A stretch of 64,000 nt of DNA from an uncultured Litoreibacter sp. (GTDB lineage Bacteria; Pseudomonadota; Alphaproteobacteria; Rhodobacterales; Rhodobacteraceae), in contig CANLOU010000006.1 of assembly GCA_947492995.1 (NCBI GenBank), positions 24,079 through 88,078 on the forward strand, given 5' to 3'. This document shows, piece by piece, positions 25,919 through 35,095 of this stretch; position 1 is the first letter of the stretch, and each line of letters begins with the position of its first letter. The notes beneath the pieces were generated by a model, which searched no databases, had not been told where the DNA came from, and saw only the letters and a program-made list of their open reading frames with translations. The position numbers and the translations under genes were made by a program.

Positions 25919-26892
25919 CCTGCCACCCCAGCCGTCACCGCCCTTAACCTAATCAGCGCCAGCACCGCGTCGATCATCGGCGTGGGTTTCCCAACCAACG
26001 CCCCCAACTCAGACACCGCGCCCACCAGCGCCTCGATCTCCATCGGGCGACCCGCATCCAAATCCTGCCACATGCTCGTGCGGTGCGCGCCGACGGCGGC
26101 GCCGCCGTCTATGCGGCGGTCCACGGTGATGGGGAATTTGACGCCCAAAGCCTCGGCAATGTCTTGCGCCTCGACCATCATGGCGCGCGCGAGCGCGCGG
26201 GTGCCGGGGTCGGTGCAAAGCTGCTCCAGCGTCGCGTGGGTCAGCGCGGAGATGGGGTTGAAGCTGAGATTGCCCCAAAGCTTCACCCAGATCTCGTCGC
26301 GGATTTTGGGGCGGACGGGGGCCTTCAGGCCCGCGGCCGTAAGCACTTTCGAAAGTGCTTGCGCGCGCTCCGATTTTTCGCCAGACGGCTCGCCCAGCGA
26401 GAACCGGTTGCCCTCGATATGGCGCACCACGCCGGGCTGGATGACCTCAGCTGCAGGGTAGATGACGCAGCCCAGCACCCGGTCCGGCCCGAACGTGTCC
26501 CATTGCGCGTTGCCCGGATCGACGGAGGCCAGACGCGTGCCCTCATAAGGGCCGCCCAGCTTGTGGAAGTACCACCACGGCACCCCGTTCACGCCGGAGA
26601 CCACGGTGGTGTCCGGCCCAATCAGCGGCGCGATTTTGTCGACCACGGGCGGCACGGAATGCGCCTTGAGCGTAATGAAGACGTAGTCCTGCGGCCCAAG
26701 GAAGGTCGCGGTGTCGGAGGCGATGACGTCGACATTGACGTAGCCGTTTTCGTCCATGAGGGTCAGGCCGTTATCCTGCATGGCCTCCAGATGCGGGCCG
26801 CGCGCGATCATCGAGACCTCCGCGTCGGTCTGGGCCAGCTTGGCCCCGAGATAGCCGCCGATGGCGCCTGCGCCGAAGATGCAGATTTTCAT
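25915..26892 (-). CDS. 2-dehydropantoate 2-reductase family protein (PanE/ApbA-like)
   Basis: A 325-aa NADPH-dependent reductase. The N-terminal motif is KICIFGAGAIGGYLGAKLA; the catalytic lysine lies in IRDEIWVKLWGNLSFNPIS, the family's most conserved block. The gene is co-transcribed and overlapping with an acyl-CoA ligase, not with pan genes. It may therefore reduce another 2-keto acid rather than serve pantothenate synthesis. It converges on the AT-rich ATPase gene with a four-base overlap. Confidence 0.87.
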   Translation of the reverse strand: MKICIFGAGAIGGYLGAKLAQTDAEVSMIARGPHLEAMQDNGLTLMDENGYVNVDVIASDTATFLGPQDYVFITLKAHSVPPVVDKIAPLIGPDTTVVSGVNGVPWWYFHKLGGPYEGTRLASVDPGNAQWDTFGPDRVLGCVIYPAAEVIQPGVVRHIEGNRFSLGEPSGEKSERAQALSKVLTAAGLKAPVRPKIRDEIWVKLWGNLSFNPISALTHATLEQLCTDPGTRALARAMMVEAQDIAEALGVKFPITVDRRIDGGAAVGAHRTSMWQDLDAGRPMEIEALVGAVSELGALVGKPTPMIDAVLALIRLRAVTAGVAG

Positions 26893-28424
26893 TGCTTCAC
26901 CAGCCCCAGCTTTTCGGCCATGCCGATGCGTTGCATCTTGCCGGTCGCGCCTTTGGGGATCTCGTCCATGATGACGATATGTTTGGGGATTTTGAAGGCG
27001 GCGACGCGGGTTTCGGCGAAGGCCTTGAGGTCCTGCTCAGTGATGTCCGGGTTGGTCAGCACGATGGCGGCCCCGACCTCCTCCCCCAGCTTGGGGTGCG
27101 GCACCGCGAAGCTGACCACCTGCGCCACATCGGGGTGATCCATCAGCATTTCGTCGATTTCCAGCGGGCTGATTTTCTCGCCGCCGCGGTTGATGATTTC
27201 CTTCAGCCGGCCGGTGAGGCTGAGGTAGCCGTCGGCGTCGAACTGCCCCTGGTCCCCGGTGCGGAACCAGCGTTGGCCGCCCACCTCGAAGAAATTGTCG
27301 GCATTGGCCTTGTCGTTGTTCTCGTAACCCGGGGTGACATTCGGCCCGGAGATGACGATTTCGCCGGTGCCCTCTATCAGCCTCGGCTCCGCCTCATGCG
27401 CGATGCGGACCTGCGGGCCGGCCTCGACGCCCACCGACCCGGGCTTTTGCGCACGGGGCGGCAGCGGGTTGGAGGCCATCTGATGCGTGGCCTCCGTCAT
27501 GCCGTAGCCCTCGATGACGGGGGCGTTGAACGTGTCGGCGAGCGCCGCGAACACCTGCGGCGGCAGGGAGGCCGACGACGAGCGCAGGAAGCGCAGCGGG
27601 TTGGCCGCGATCACCTCGGCGTTGCGCGACGCACGGGACAGGATGGCCTGATGCATGGTGGGCACGGCGGTGTACCAGGTGGGCCGCGCCTCCCCCATCT
27701 GGGCGAAGAATTTCAACGCGTCAAAGCCCGGCGCGCACCAGACCTGCCCGCCGGACGCCAGCGTCGCCGACACGGCGGCGATCAGCCCGTGGATGTGGAA
27801 CAGCGGCATCACATTCATGCAGCGGTCCCGCGTGCCCAGCGCCAGCGAGGCGGCGATGTTATGCGCCGACGCCACCACGTTGGAATGCAGCAGCGGCACG
27901 ATTTTGGGCCGCGACGTGGTGCCCGACGTATGCAGGATCAGCGCGACATCGCAGGCGTCGGGGGCCGCCCCTTCCGCCCCATCCGCGGCCTCCAGCGCGT
28001 CGCTGTCCAGCGTCAGCGTGAAGCCACCCGCCGCATGCTCCGGCCCCACGACGACGCGGATCACGGCGATGCCAAGCCCTTGGGCCGCGGCCAGGGCGGG
28101 GCCGTCATAGCCGTCCATCACCATCAGGGCGCGGGCCGACAGGTCCTCCAGATAAAAGGCGTATTCGTCCTCGGTATAGGCGGGGTTCAGCGGCGCGGTC
28201 ACCGCCGCCTGTGCCACGCAGACAAAGGCCGAGGCCATCTCCGGCCCGTTGGGCAGCACGATGGCCACCCGGTCGCCGCGCCCGATGCCGAACCCGTGCA
28301 AAGCCTTGGCGACATACCCCGCCTGATCGCGCAGCCCGCCATAACTCAGCCACGCCCGGCCCGGGGCTCCGATGGCAAAGGCGGCGGCGTCGTGATCGGC
28401 AATCAGGGAGGCGTAGGTCGGCAT
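26889..28424 (-). CDS. AMP-binding acyl-CoA synthetase, oxalate-CoA ligase-like
   Basis: A 511-aa adenylate-forming ligase. The P-loop reads LHTSGTTSRPKIVPLLHSN, with the TTSRPK form seen in oxalyl-CoA synthetases instead of TTGRPKG. EGYGMTEATHQM is motif A5, and LSLTGRLKEIINRGGEKISP is the hinge. GATGKMQR near the end holds the C-terminal catalytic lysine. It activates a carboxylic acid with ATP and CoA; oxalate is the best guess from the P-loop. Operon with the PanE-like reductase (ATGA overlap). Confidence 0.85.
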   Translation of the reverse strand: MPTYASLIADHDAAAFAIGAPGRAWLSYGGLRDQAGYVAKALHGFGIGRGDRVAIVLPNGPEMASAFVCVAQAAVTAPLNPAYTEDEYAFYLEDLSARALMVMDGYDGPALAAAQGLGIAVIRVVVGPEHAAGGFTLTLDSDALEAADGAEGAAPDACDVALILHTSGTTSRPKIVPLLHSNVVASAHNIAASLALGTRDRCMNVMPLFHIHGLIAAVSATLASGGQVWCAPGFDALKFFAQMGEARPTWYTAVPTMHQAILSRASRNAEVIAANPLRFLRSSSASLPPQVFAALADTFNAPVIEGYGMTEATHQMASNPLPPRAQKPGSVGVEAGPQVRIAHEAEPRLIEGTGEIVISGPNVTPGYENNDKANADNFFEVGGQRWFRTGDQGQFDADGYLSLTGRLKEIINRGGEKISPLEIDEMLMDHPDVAQVVSFAVPHPKLGEEVGAAIVLTNPDITEQDLKAFAETRVAAFKIPKHIVIMDEIPKGATGKMQRIGMAEKLGLVKQ

Positions 28425-28484
28425 GGCAATTCCTTCATTCTCAGCCCCCCTGACCTGCCGCAGCAGGCAGGCAAGCGCAAGGTC

Positions 28485-29159
28485 TCAGGCCGATTTGGCG
28501 GCGTCAAAGGGCTCGATCAGCTCCGGCCCGGCGGCCCGGTTGGCGTTGACTTTAGGATCGACGCGGAAGAAGTCCAGTTGTCCCTCGGCGCTGGGCGTCA
28601 TCAGCAGCGCCGCCCCCTTGCCGTCCTCGCCCAGCCATTTGGCATAATCACCCTCCGCCAAGGTCACGGGCTCGCGGTGGTGGATCGCCGACATGCTCTG
28701 CCCCGCCCCGGTTGTGACGATGGCGCAGGCGGTATGCGCCTCCCCGTCCCGTTCCCAGTGCTGCCAGACGCCGGCAAACACAATCGGCGCCCCATCAGCG
28801 CGATGAATATACCACGGCAGCCGCGCCTCGCCTTGCTTGGTCCATTCGTAAAACCCCGTCGCGGGGATTAGGCAGCGCCGGGCGCGCGCCGCGTCGCGGA
28901 AGGCGGGCTTCTCAGCAATGGTTTCGCCCCGCGCGTTAATCAGCAATGGCCCGCCCGAGGGCTTGGCATACCAATGCGGGATGAACCCCCAGCGCATCGC
29001 CCGCAAATGCCGCACCCCGTCATCAGAGGTCACGGTGCAAATCTGGTTGGTCGGGCAGATGTTGTAATTGGGCAGCGCGGGCAGGTCGTTGGACAGGGTC
29101 GCGCCAAACAGCTGGCTCATCGCCTCATGTGGCAAGGTCAGCGCGTAGCGTCCGCACAT
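28485..29159 (-). CDS. SOS response-associated peptidase, YedK/HMCES family
   Basis: A 224-aa protein that crosslinks to abasic sites in single-stranded DNA through the alpha-amine of Cys2. The sequence begins MCGRYALTLP, which fixes the start at 29159 because Cys2 must follow the initiator Met; the in-frame ATG two codons earlier would destroy the active site. Other conserved elements are the NARGET motif, CLIPATGFYEW and the active-site histidine in SAIHHREPV. All expected catalytic residues are present. Acts in replication-coupled repair. Confidence 0.93.
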   Translation of the reverse strand: MCGRYALTLPHEAMSQLFGATLSNDLPALPNYNICPTNQICTVTSDDGVRHLRAMRWGFIPHWYAKPSGGPLLINARGETIAEKPAFRDAARARRCLIPATGFYEWTKQGEARLPWYIHRADGAPIVFAGVWQHWERDGEAHTACAIVTTGAGQSMSAIHHREPVTLAEGDYAKWLGEDGKGAALLMTPSAEGQLDFFRVDPKVNANRAAGPELIEPFDAAKSA

Positions 29160-29171
29160 GGGCATCCCCTA

Positions 29172-29243
29172 TCATTGTTCCAAAAATATCTCGGGGGTTT
29201 GGGGGCTGGCCCCCAACCGGTCGCCGCGGGCAAGGCCCGCGGC
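29172..29243. repeat. CATTGTTCCAAAAATATC element followed by two G+C-rich stem-loops
   Basis: The element (29172-29197, ending in a G run) is followed by TTGGGGGC-TG-GCCCCCAA (about 29199-29216) and GCCGCGGGC-AA-GGCCCGCGGC (about 29222-29242). It lies between the 3' end of the 5'-nucleotidase gene and the start of the yedK-like gene, both on the minus strand. A near-identical element with G-rich hairpins is at 50061-50169. The stems probably end or stabilise the nucleotidase transcript. Confidence 0.6.
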
Positions 29244-29251
29244 GAAACCCC

Positions 29252-30826
29252 TTAGTTCTTGACGATACGGCCCTCGATGGAGGCCGCGTTGTCGCCGTTT
29301 GCGGCCATATATTCCGCCACAACATCTGCCAGATCCGGCCCGAAATCATAGGCGTTTTCGGCTGTGGTGAACATTTTGAACCCGTCGCCGCCATTGCGCA
29401 CGAAGTTGTTTGATACCAGCCCGTAGGTCGCCGCGGGGTCAATTGCCACGAACCCGTCGCCAGAGGCCACCATCACGTCCTTGACCCGCCCTTCATTGGG
29501 CGCAACGGAGGCGTCCCAGGTGAATTTCAGACCGGCGACCTGCGGGAAGCGGCCTTTGACCTCTTCCACCTGGCTCACGCCATTTTCCAGCGCGTCAATC
29601 ACCGTCTGGCCCGACACTTGGAAGGTGGACAAGGTGTTCTGGAACGGCAGCACGGTCAGCACCTCGCCCATGGTCACCTCGCCCGCGTCAATAGAGGCGC
29701 GGATGCCGCCGGAATTCATGATCGCGATATCGATGCCCTGGTCCTTCACCCGCGCCAGCATGGCGTCGGCGATCAGGTTGCCCATGGTGCATTCCTCAAC
29801 CCGGCAGACCGCCCGGTCGCCCTCCAAAGCAGCCCCCGAGGACGCCACCACCATGTTGCGGATCTCGTCCAAGGGCTGGGCCAGCTCGCTGATGCGCGCG
29901 ACAATCGCCTCGTCCTCAGCCACCTGGCCGTCAATCAGCAACGGCTCGCCCTTGGCCTGCGTGATCTTGCCCGCGTCGTCAAAGCTGACATTCAGCTCGC
30001 CCAGAAATTTGCCGTAGGCATAGGCCTGCACGATGGCCGTGTCGCCGACCATGACCGGGTAGACATCCACGGCGCGCTCCTGCGTGTTGGACAACAGCGT
30101 GTTGGAATGCCCGCCCACAATGACGTCCACGCCCGTGGTTTGCGCCGCCACCATCTTGTCGACCACGAAGCCCGAGTGGCTGAGCACAATGATCTTGTTC
30201 ACGCCCTCGGCGGTCAGCTTGTCGACCTCGCCTTGCACGGCGGCCACAGGGGCGGAGAAGGTGATGTTCTTGCCCGGCGACGCCAGATCAGGCGTGTCCT
30301 CAGGCGTCAGGCCGATCAGGCCGATCTTTTCGCCGCCGCGCTCGATCACCTGCGACTTCATCAAGGTGCCCGCCAGCGCAGGCTCGCCCGACACATCCGC
30401 ATTCGACATCAGCACCGGGAAGTTGACCGACGCCATGAAGCCCGCCAGCACCTCTGGCCCGTCGTCAAACTCGTGGTTGCCCACGGTCATGCCGTCATAG
30501 CCCAGCCCGTTCATCATCTCGGCCGCGACCTTGCCCTTGTAATAGGTATAGAACAGCGTGCCCTGAAACTGGTCGCCGCCATCCACCAGAATGGAGTTGT
30601 TGGACCGCCCGCGCGCCTCCTTGACCGCATTGACCAGCCGCGCCCAGCCGCCGAAACATTCGCCCGCCGCATTGTCCTCGGCCGAGCAGCCGCTGTCATA
30701 TTTGCTGATCGGCTCGAACCGCGCATGGAAGTCATTGGTGTGCAGGATGGTCAGGCTGTAGTCAGCCGCCGCAACGCCCGCTGACAGCGCAAGCGCCGCC
30801 GCCGATGTCATAAATGTCTTGAGCAT
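29252..30826 (-). CDS. Periplasmic 5'-nucleotidase / metallophosphatase (UshA family)
   Basis: A 524-aa secreted enzyme with an N-terminal signal peptide (TSAAALALSAGVAAA, cleavage near residue 21). The calcineurin-like phosphatase domain has the di-metal motifs HTNDFHARF, DGGDQFQG, VGNHEFDDGPEV and GGHSNTLL. The C-terminal 5'-nucleotidase domain has ECTMGNLIADAML, NSGGIRASI and NNFVRNGGDGF (substrate-stacking region). It hydrolyses nucleotides in the periplasm so that nucleosides can be imported, which complements the salvage operon at 53950-58384. Two cysteines near residues 46-57 may form a disulfide. Confidence 0.92.
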   Translation of the reverse strand: MLKTFMTSAAALALSAGVAAADYSLTILHTNDFHARFEPISKYDSGCSAEDNAAGECFGGWARLVNAVKEARGRSNNSILVDGGDQFQGTLFYTYYKGKVAAEMMNGLGYDGMTVGNHEFDDGPEVLAGFMASVNFPVLMSNADVSGEPALAGTLMKSQVIERGGEKIGLIGLTPEDTPDLASPGKNITFSAPVAAVQGEVDKLTAEGVNKIIVLSHSGFVVDKMVAAQTTGVDVIVGGHSNTLLSNTQERAVDVYPVMVGDTAIVQAYAYGKFLGELNVSFDDAGKITQAKGEPLLIDGQVAEDEAIVARISELAQPLDEIRNMVVASSGAALEGDRAVCRVEECTMGNLIADAMLARVKDQGIDIAIMNSGGIRASIDAGEVTMGEVLTVLPFQNTLSTFQVSGQTVIDALENGVSQVEEVKGRFPQVAGLKFTWDASVAPNEGRVKDVMVASGDGFVAIDPAATYGLVSNNFVRNGGDGFKMFTTAENAYDFGPDLADVVAEYMAANGDNAASIEGRIVKN

Positions 30827-30935
30827 AGGATAGTCCCCCGGTTGAATTCATTGCCCTCAGATTGGCCGCAGGCCTGCAAAGAGTCAAAGGCCGATCCACC
30901 TTGACCCTGCGTCCGGCGCGGGGCAATTGGTCCCC

Positions 30936-31274
30936 ATGCTGATTTACAAGATACTGACCGCCGCCCAATGGGCAGAATTTGCGCAAAACGGCGTCTTTAC
31001 GGGCGCCCCGATAGACGTCTCGGACGGCTACATCCATTTCTCGACCGCCGCACAGGCCCGGGAGACCGCCGCGAAGCATTTCGCAGGCCAGCCGGACCTG
31101 CATCTGGCCTGGGCTGACGGCGACGATTTGGGCGACGCGTTGAAATGGGAGGTCTCGCGCGGCGGGGCGGAGTTCCCCCATCTCTACCGCGACTGGCAGA
31201 TGGCAGAAGTTTTGGCCCATGCCGACCTGCCGCTGGTCTCGGGCGTCCACCAGTTTCCGGGCGACATGACATGA
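30936..31274 (+). CDS. DUF952 domain-containing protein
   Basis: A 112-aa protein with the DUF952 pattern: [10 protein letters not shown] at the N-terminus, [22 protein letters not shown] and [13 protein letters not shown]. The function of this family is not established; the conserved histidine and tyrosine resemble an ADP-ribose or glutathione-type binding pocket, but that is speculation. The ATG at 30936 is preferred over a TTG nine bases upstream. Its stop overlaps the pyrD start (ATGA). Confidence 0.85.
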   Translation: MLIYKILTAAQWAEFAQNGVFTGAPIDVSDGYIHFSTAAQARETAAKHFAGQPDLHLAWADGDDLGDALKWEVSRGGAEFPHLYRDWQMAEVLAHADLPLVSGVHQFPGDMT

Positions 31275-32326
31275 GGCTTCTGGAACGCATCGGCCTACCG
31301 CTTCTCAAAAGCTTCGACCCCGAGACCGCGCATGGGCTGTCGATCAGGGCGCTGAACATGGGGCTGGCGGGCGGCGCAGGGCCTGTGACCTCGGACCGGC
31401 TGCGCACGGATGTGGCCGGGCTGACACTGCCCAACCCCGTGGGGCTGGCCGCAGGCTTTGACAAAAACGCGCAGGCGGTTGCCCCCTTGTCGCGCACAGG
31501 CTTCGGGTTTCTGGAGGTCGGCGCCGCCACCCCGCGCCCGCAGCCCGGCAACCCCAAGCCACGCCTGTTCCGCCTGACCGAAGACCAGGCGGCCATCAAC
31601 CGCTTCGGGTTCAACAATGACGGCATGGACGCCATTGGCGACCGGCTGGCCGCCGCCCCGCGCGACATCCCTTTGGGGCTGAATCTCGGGGCCAACAAAG
31701 ACAGCGCCGACCGCGCGGCGGACTTTGCCACGGTGTTGCGCCGCTGCGCGGCGGATGTGGATTTCGCCACCGTCAACGTCTCGTCGCCCAACACCGAAAA
31801 GCTGCGCGACCTGCAGGGGCGGGCTGCTTTGTCGGCCCTGCTGGCCGGCGTCATGGAGGCGCGGGCAGATCACTCAAGCTGCAAAGTCTTCCTCAAAATC
31901 GCGCCCGACTTAACCGATGACGAGCTGGCCGAAATTGCCGAGGTCGCGCTTGATGCGGGCATCGACGCGATTATCGCCACCAACACCACCCTCAGCCGCG
32001 ACGGGCTGCGCAGCGCCCACAAGGGCGAGATGGGCGGGCTGTCCGGCCAGCCGGTGTTTGAGAAATCCACCCGCGTGCTGGCGCAGCTGTCGCGGCTGAC
32101 CGGCGGCAAGCTGCCCCTGATTGGCGTGGGCGGCGTGGGCTCGGCAGAGCAGGCCTATGCCAAGATCAAGGCAGGCGCGTCCGCCGTGCAGCTTTACACG
32201 GCGATGGTCTATGCGGGCGTCGGGCTTGCGGGCGACATCGCGCGCGGGCTGGACCAGCTGCTGCAACAAGACGGCCACGCAACAGTGGCGGATGCAATCG
32301 GCGCGGGGCGCGACGCATGGCTGTAG
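31271..32326 (+). CDS. pyrD: Dihydroorotate dehydrogenase (quinone), class 2
   Basis: A 351-aa flavoenzyme that oxidises dihydroorotate to orotate in pyrimidine synthesis and passes electrons to ubiquinone. The N-terminal membrane-associating helix region ([16 protein letters not shown]) marks class 2. Further conserved parts are [42 protein letters not shown] (catalytic serine), [11 protein letters not shown] and the FMN-phosphate site [20 protein letters not shown]. The ATG at 31271 is coupled to the DUF952 gene; a longer in-frame extension upstream is out of character with the family. Confidence 0.95.
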   Translation: MRLLERIGLPLLKSFDPETAHGLSIRALNMGLAGGAGPVTSDRLRTDVAGLTLPNPVGLAAGFDKNAQAVAPLSRTGFGFLEVGAATPRPQPGNPKPRLFRLTEDQAAINRFGFNNDGMDAIGDRLAAAPRDIPLGLNLGANKDSADRAADFATVLRRCAADVDFATVNVSSPNTEKLRDLQGRAALSALLAGVMEARADHSSCKVFLKIAPDLTDDELAEIAEVALDAGIDAIIATNTTLSRDGLRSAHKGEMGGLSGQPVFEKSTRVLAQLSRLTGGKLPLIGVGGVGSAEQAYAKIKAGASAVQLYTAMVYAGVGLAGDIARGLDQLLQQDGHATVADAIGAGRDAWL

Positions 32327-32649
32327 AGATTTGGCACAACCCGCGCTGCACCAAATCGCGCCAGACGCTGGCGCTGCTGGATGATCCAACAATCCGCCTT
32401 TATCTGCAGGACGCCCCAACCGAGGCGGAGATCAGGTCTGCGCTGGACAAGCTCGGCCTCGCGCCGCTGCACCTGATGCGCCGCGGCGAAAAGACATTCA
32501 AAGAGCTGGGCCTGAGCAAGGACACCGACCCCGACGCGCTGGTCGCGGCGATGGCACAAAACCCCATCCTGATCGAGCGGCCCATTGTCTTTGCAAATGG
32601 CAAGGCCGCCATTGGCAGACCGCCGGAGGCCGTCAGCGCGATCCTCTAG
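32317..32649 (+). CDS. ArsC/Spx-family thioredoxin-fold protein (arsenate reductase-like)
   Basis: A 110-aa protein of the ArsC family with the N-terminal [17 protein letters not shown], where Cys11 is the reactive cysteine. The central and C-terminal [11 protein letters not shown] and [18 protein letters not shown] supply the arginine pair that binds oxyanions in ArsC. It could reduce arsenate with glutaredoxin, or be a housekeeping YffB-like reductase. No ars operon is nearby. It overlaps the pyrD 3' end by ten bases. Confidence 0.85.
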   Translation: MAVEIWHNPRCTKSRQTLALLDDPTIRLYLQDAPTEAEIRSALDKLGLAPLHLMRRGEKTFKELGLSKDTDPDALVAAMAQNPILIERPIVFANGKAAIGRPPEAVSAIL

Positions 32650-32651
32650 GT

Positions 32652-32672
32652 TTCGTTTTGGCAAAAATACTC
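32652..32672 (-). repeat. GTATTTTTGCCAAAACGAA-type intergenic element
   Basis: This copy lies between convergent genes. Read on the plus strand, TTCGTTTTGGCAAAAATAC follows the ArsC-like TAG stop by two bases. Read on the minus strand, it begins at the TGA of the MATE gene. It matches the copy at 58448-58468 almost exactly. Confidence 0.65.
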
Positions 32673-33996
32673 AATTCCCGGCCTTGGCTGCCCGCTCCAA
32701 CGCCGGGTATTTCGCGCCCAGCGTGATTCCGCGTGCGATAAAGCTGACCAGCAGCGCCATCCACAGCCCGTGATTGCCCAGCACAGGCAGCAGCACGAAG
32801 ATCGCGGCCCAATATATGACGAAGGACAGCAGCATCATGTTGCGCATGTCCCGCCCGCGGGTGGCGCCGATGAAGATGCCGTCCAGCATCCAGGCCGCGC
32901 AGCCCACCAGAGGGGCTGCAACCATCCACCATAGATAGACCCGCGCCTCGGCCTGCACGTCGGGGGCCTTGGCCATGACATCAATCAGCCACGGGCCGAA
33001 CAGCGCGAAGAACAGCGACATGGACACGCACAGCACCGCCGCGCCCGTTGATGTCACGATGGCCGAGCGGCGGACACGGGCGGGCTGGCCGCGCCCATAG
33101 GCGCGCGCGATCAGCGTCTCGGCGGCGAAGGCGAAGCCGTCCATGGCGTAGGCGGTGATATACATGAACTGGATCAGCACCTCGTTGGCGGCCAGCGTCA
33201 CATCGCCAAACCCCGCGCCAAGGAACACGAAGGACGAAAAAATCACCATCAGCAGCGCGGACCGGATCAGGATGTCGACATTGACCAGCATCATCTTGAC
33301 CAGCCGCGCCCGCGCAAAAATGCGCGGCCATTCGCGCCATGCGGGGTTGGTGAAGGCGGCGCGGCACAGATAGAGGCCCAGACAGGCCCCGGTAAATTCG
33401 GCGATCACGGTGGCGATGGCCACGCCCTCGACTCCCCAGCCGAAGCCCAGCACAAACAGGAAATCCAACCCCACATTGATGCCGTTCATCACCAGCTGTA
33501 CCCAGAAGACGCCCGACGTCTTCTCCATCGCGACCAGCCAGCCGGTCAGCGCGAAGACCGCGATGGCAAAGGGCGCGGACCAGATGCGTATATAAAGATA
33601 GTCGCGGGCGAGGTCCTCGACCTCAGGCGTGGCGGGCGACAGGGCGAAGGCCCCGAGAAACAGCAGCGGCTGCAGCACGATCAGCAGCACGCCGCCGGCC
33701 CCCGCAATCAGCAGCGCGCGGGTCAGAAGCGCCGAGACCTCGGCGCTGTCGCCCGCCCCCTCGGCCTGGCCGACCATGCCGACCGTGCCCATGCGCAGGA
33801 ACCCGAAGATCCAGTAGATCGTTGACAGGATGATCGCGCCCATGGCGACCGCCCCAATCGGGGCCGCCTCGCCCAGCTGGCCCACCACCCCCACATCCAC
33901 CGCACCCAGAATAGGGACGGTGGCGTTGGACAGCACGATGGGCAGCGCAATTTTCATCACCCGGCGGTGGGTGATGTCCTGCGGGGTGCTATTCAC
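32671..33996 (-). CDS. MATE family efflux transporter (DinF-like)
   Basis: A 441-aa integral membrane protein with about twelve helices in two MatE repeats. The N-terminal repeat contains IALPIVLSNATVPILGAVDVGVVGQL, here cited in part as the family block PILGAVDVGVVGQLG. The second repeat contains AYAMDGFAFAAETLIARAYG, characteristic of the DinF branch. Exports drugs or metabolites using Na+ or H+ gradients. Start overlaps the stop of the upstream thioesterase by eight bases. Confidence 0.9.
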   Translation of the reverse strand: MNSTPQDITHRRVMKIALPIVLSNATVPILGAVDVGVVGQLGEAAPIGAVAMGAIILSTIYWIFGFLRMGTVGMVGQAEGAGDSAEVSALLTRALLIAGAGGVLLIVLQPLLFLGAFALSPATPEVEDLARDYLYIRIWSAPFAIAVFALTGWLVAMEKTSGVFWVQLVMNGINVGLDFLFVLGFGWGVEGVAIATVIAEFTGACLGLYLCRAAFTNPAWREWPRIFARARLVKMMLVNVDILIRSALLMVIFSSFVFLGAGFGDVTLAANEVLIQFMYITAYAMDGFAFAAETLIARAYGRGQPARVRRSAIVTSTGAAVLCVSMSLFFALFGPWLIDVMAKAPDVQAEARVYLWWMVAAPLVGCAAWMLDGIFIGATRGRDMRNMMLLSFVIYWAAIFVLLPVLGNHGLWMALLVSFIARGITLGAKYPALERAAKAGN

Positions 33997-34489
33997 TGTC
34001 GGTTGGTGCGGGCATCAGGAAATGCCCCGTGGCCTGCGCGAACAGGCGGGACCGGTTGTCCTGCCACGCCTCCACATGCACGCTGGCGTAGCGCCGGCCC
34101 GAGCGGTTGATCCGCGCCCGCGCATAGGCGTCGCGCGGCAGGCCCGAGCGCAGGTAATCCACGGTGAAGTCGATGGTCTTGGGGATGCGCGGCAGCACGT
34201 CGCCCTCGGGGTCGACGCGGCCCGCTTCCAGATCGGCCCACAGCGTGGCCCATGTGAGTTCCACCACCGAGGTCACCTCAAGAAAAGACGCCGTCGCCCC
34301 CCCATGCAGCGCCTGCAGCGCAGGATTGCCGACAAGGGCGGGTTTGTAGGGCAGCACCGCCGTCAGCTCGTCGCCGCGGCGGTCGAACTCGATGCCCAGA
34401 AAGCCAATATAGGGCACCGCGCTGGTCAGCTTGCCCAGCAGGGCGTCGCGGCGGGTCTTGATGACCTGCACGGGTTCGGGCGTCTTCAT
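33989..34489 (-). CDS. PaaI family thioesterase (hotdog fold)
   Basis: A 166-aa single-hotdog thioesterase. The signature HGGATASFLEVTSVVELTWA lies on the central helix, and KTIDFTVDYLRSG is the family beta-strand. The glutamate in FLEV may serve as catalytic acid, as the Asp or Glu does in PaaI enzymes. Acts on acyl-CoA thioesters, substrate unknown. It is the second of two adjacent thioesterase paralogues, overlapping the first by four bases. Confidence 0.85.
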   Translation of the reverse strand: MKTPEPVQVIKTRRDALLGKLTSAVPYIGFLGIEFDRRGDELTAVLPYKPALVGNPALQALHGGATASFLEVTSVVELTWATLWADLEAGRVDPEGDVLPRIPKTIDFTVDYLRSGLPRDAYARARINRSGRRYASVHVEAWQDNRSRLFAQATGHFLMPAPTDSE

Positions 34490-34929
34490 GGCTTGCCCCC
34501 CCCGTTTGCGCGTTGGAACGTAAACGCCCCCGTGGCGGCAGCCACGGGCCGGTCCGTGTCCTCATCCCATGCCGTGGCCCGCACAAAGGCCACCGACCTG
34601 GTGACGTGATAACAGCCAGCCTCCGTCCGAATGGTCTGACCCGGCGCGGCGGCGCGCATGTAGTCGATGCGCAGATCAATCGTGGCCGTGGCGATGGGCC
34701 CGTCAGGGTGGCTCATCACCGCCGCGCCCCCGCAGGTGTCCATCAGCGCCGACACCGCGCCGCCATGGATCACGCCGGAGCGCGGGTCGCCCACCAGCGC
34801 CTCATTATAGGGCATGGAGATCACCGCCCGGCCCTCGCCTATTTCCTCAAGGCTCATGTTGAGCGCTTTCGAGAACGGGATCGCCTCAATAAACTGCCGC
34901 GCGATCTTGGTTCGGTCTGTTGGGGCCAT
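34486..34929 (-). CDS. PaaI family thioesterase (hotdog fold)
   Basis: A 147-aa hotdog-fold thioesterase with VIHGGAVSALMDTCGGAAVM, which includes the HGG motif and the catalytic aspartate, and TIDLRIDYMRAAAPG. It is divergent from the MerR gene at 35096 and heads a thioesterase-thioesterase-MATE operon. The closeness to an acyl-CoA catabolic cluster suggests it frees CoA from intermediates, but no specific substrate can be named. Confidence 0.87.
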   Translation of the reverse strand: MAPTDRTKIARQFIEAIPFSKALNMSLEEIGEGRAVISMPYNEALVGDPRSGVIHGGAVSALMDTCGGAAVMSHPDGPIATATIDLRIDYMRAAAPGQTIRTEAGCYHVTRSVAFVRATAWDEDTDRPVAAATGAFTFQRANGGGKP

Positions 34930-35095
34930 ACATCACTTGCTTTTTGCTGCGTGCGTTCAGTTATTGGCCGTGCAGAGATGCCCCGCAAGTGCGAAACGAA
35001 AACAATGTATACGCAAAACTTTACACTAATGCTGGAAAATTGCGGGAAAACGCGCCAATATCGCGCCAGCCCCATTCTTGGCATGAAGTAGCTCT
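34930..35095. promoter_or_regulatory. Divergent promoter region, thioesterase operon and first MerR gene
   Basis: A 166-bp gap with a locally AT-rich stretch (AATGTATACGCAAAACTTTACAC-type sequence around 35003-35025), unlike the G+C-rich surroundings. A promoter is likely here, but no dyad as clear as the one before the second MerR gene was found. Confidence 0.35.

Noticed and set aside
26892..28871. Plus-strand open frame of 659 codons opposite the oxalate-CoA ligase-like gene
   Set aside because: Shadow frame; the minus-strand ligase has all adenylation motifs.
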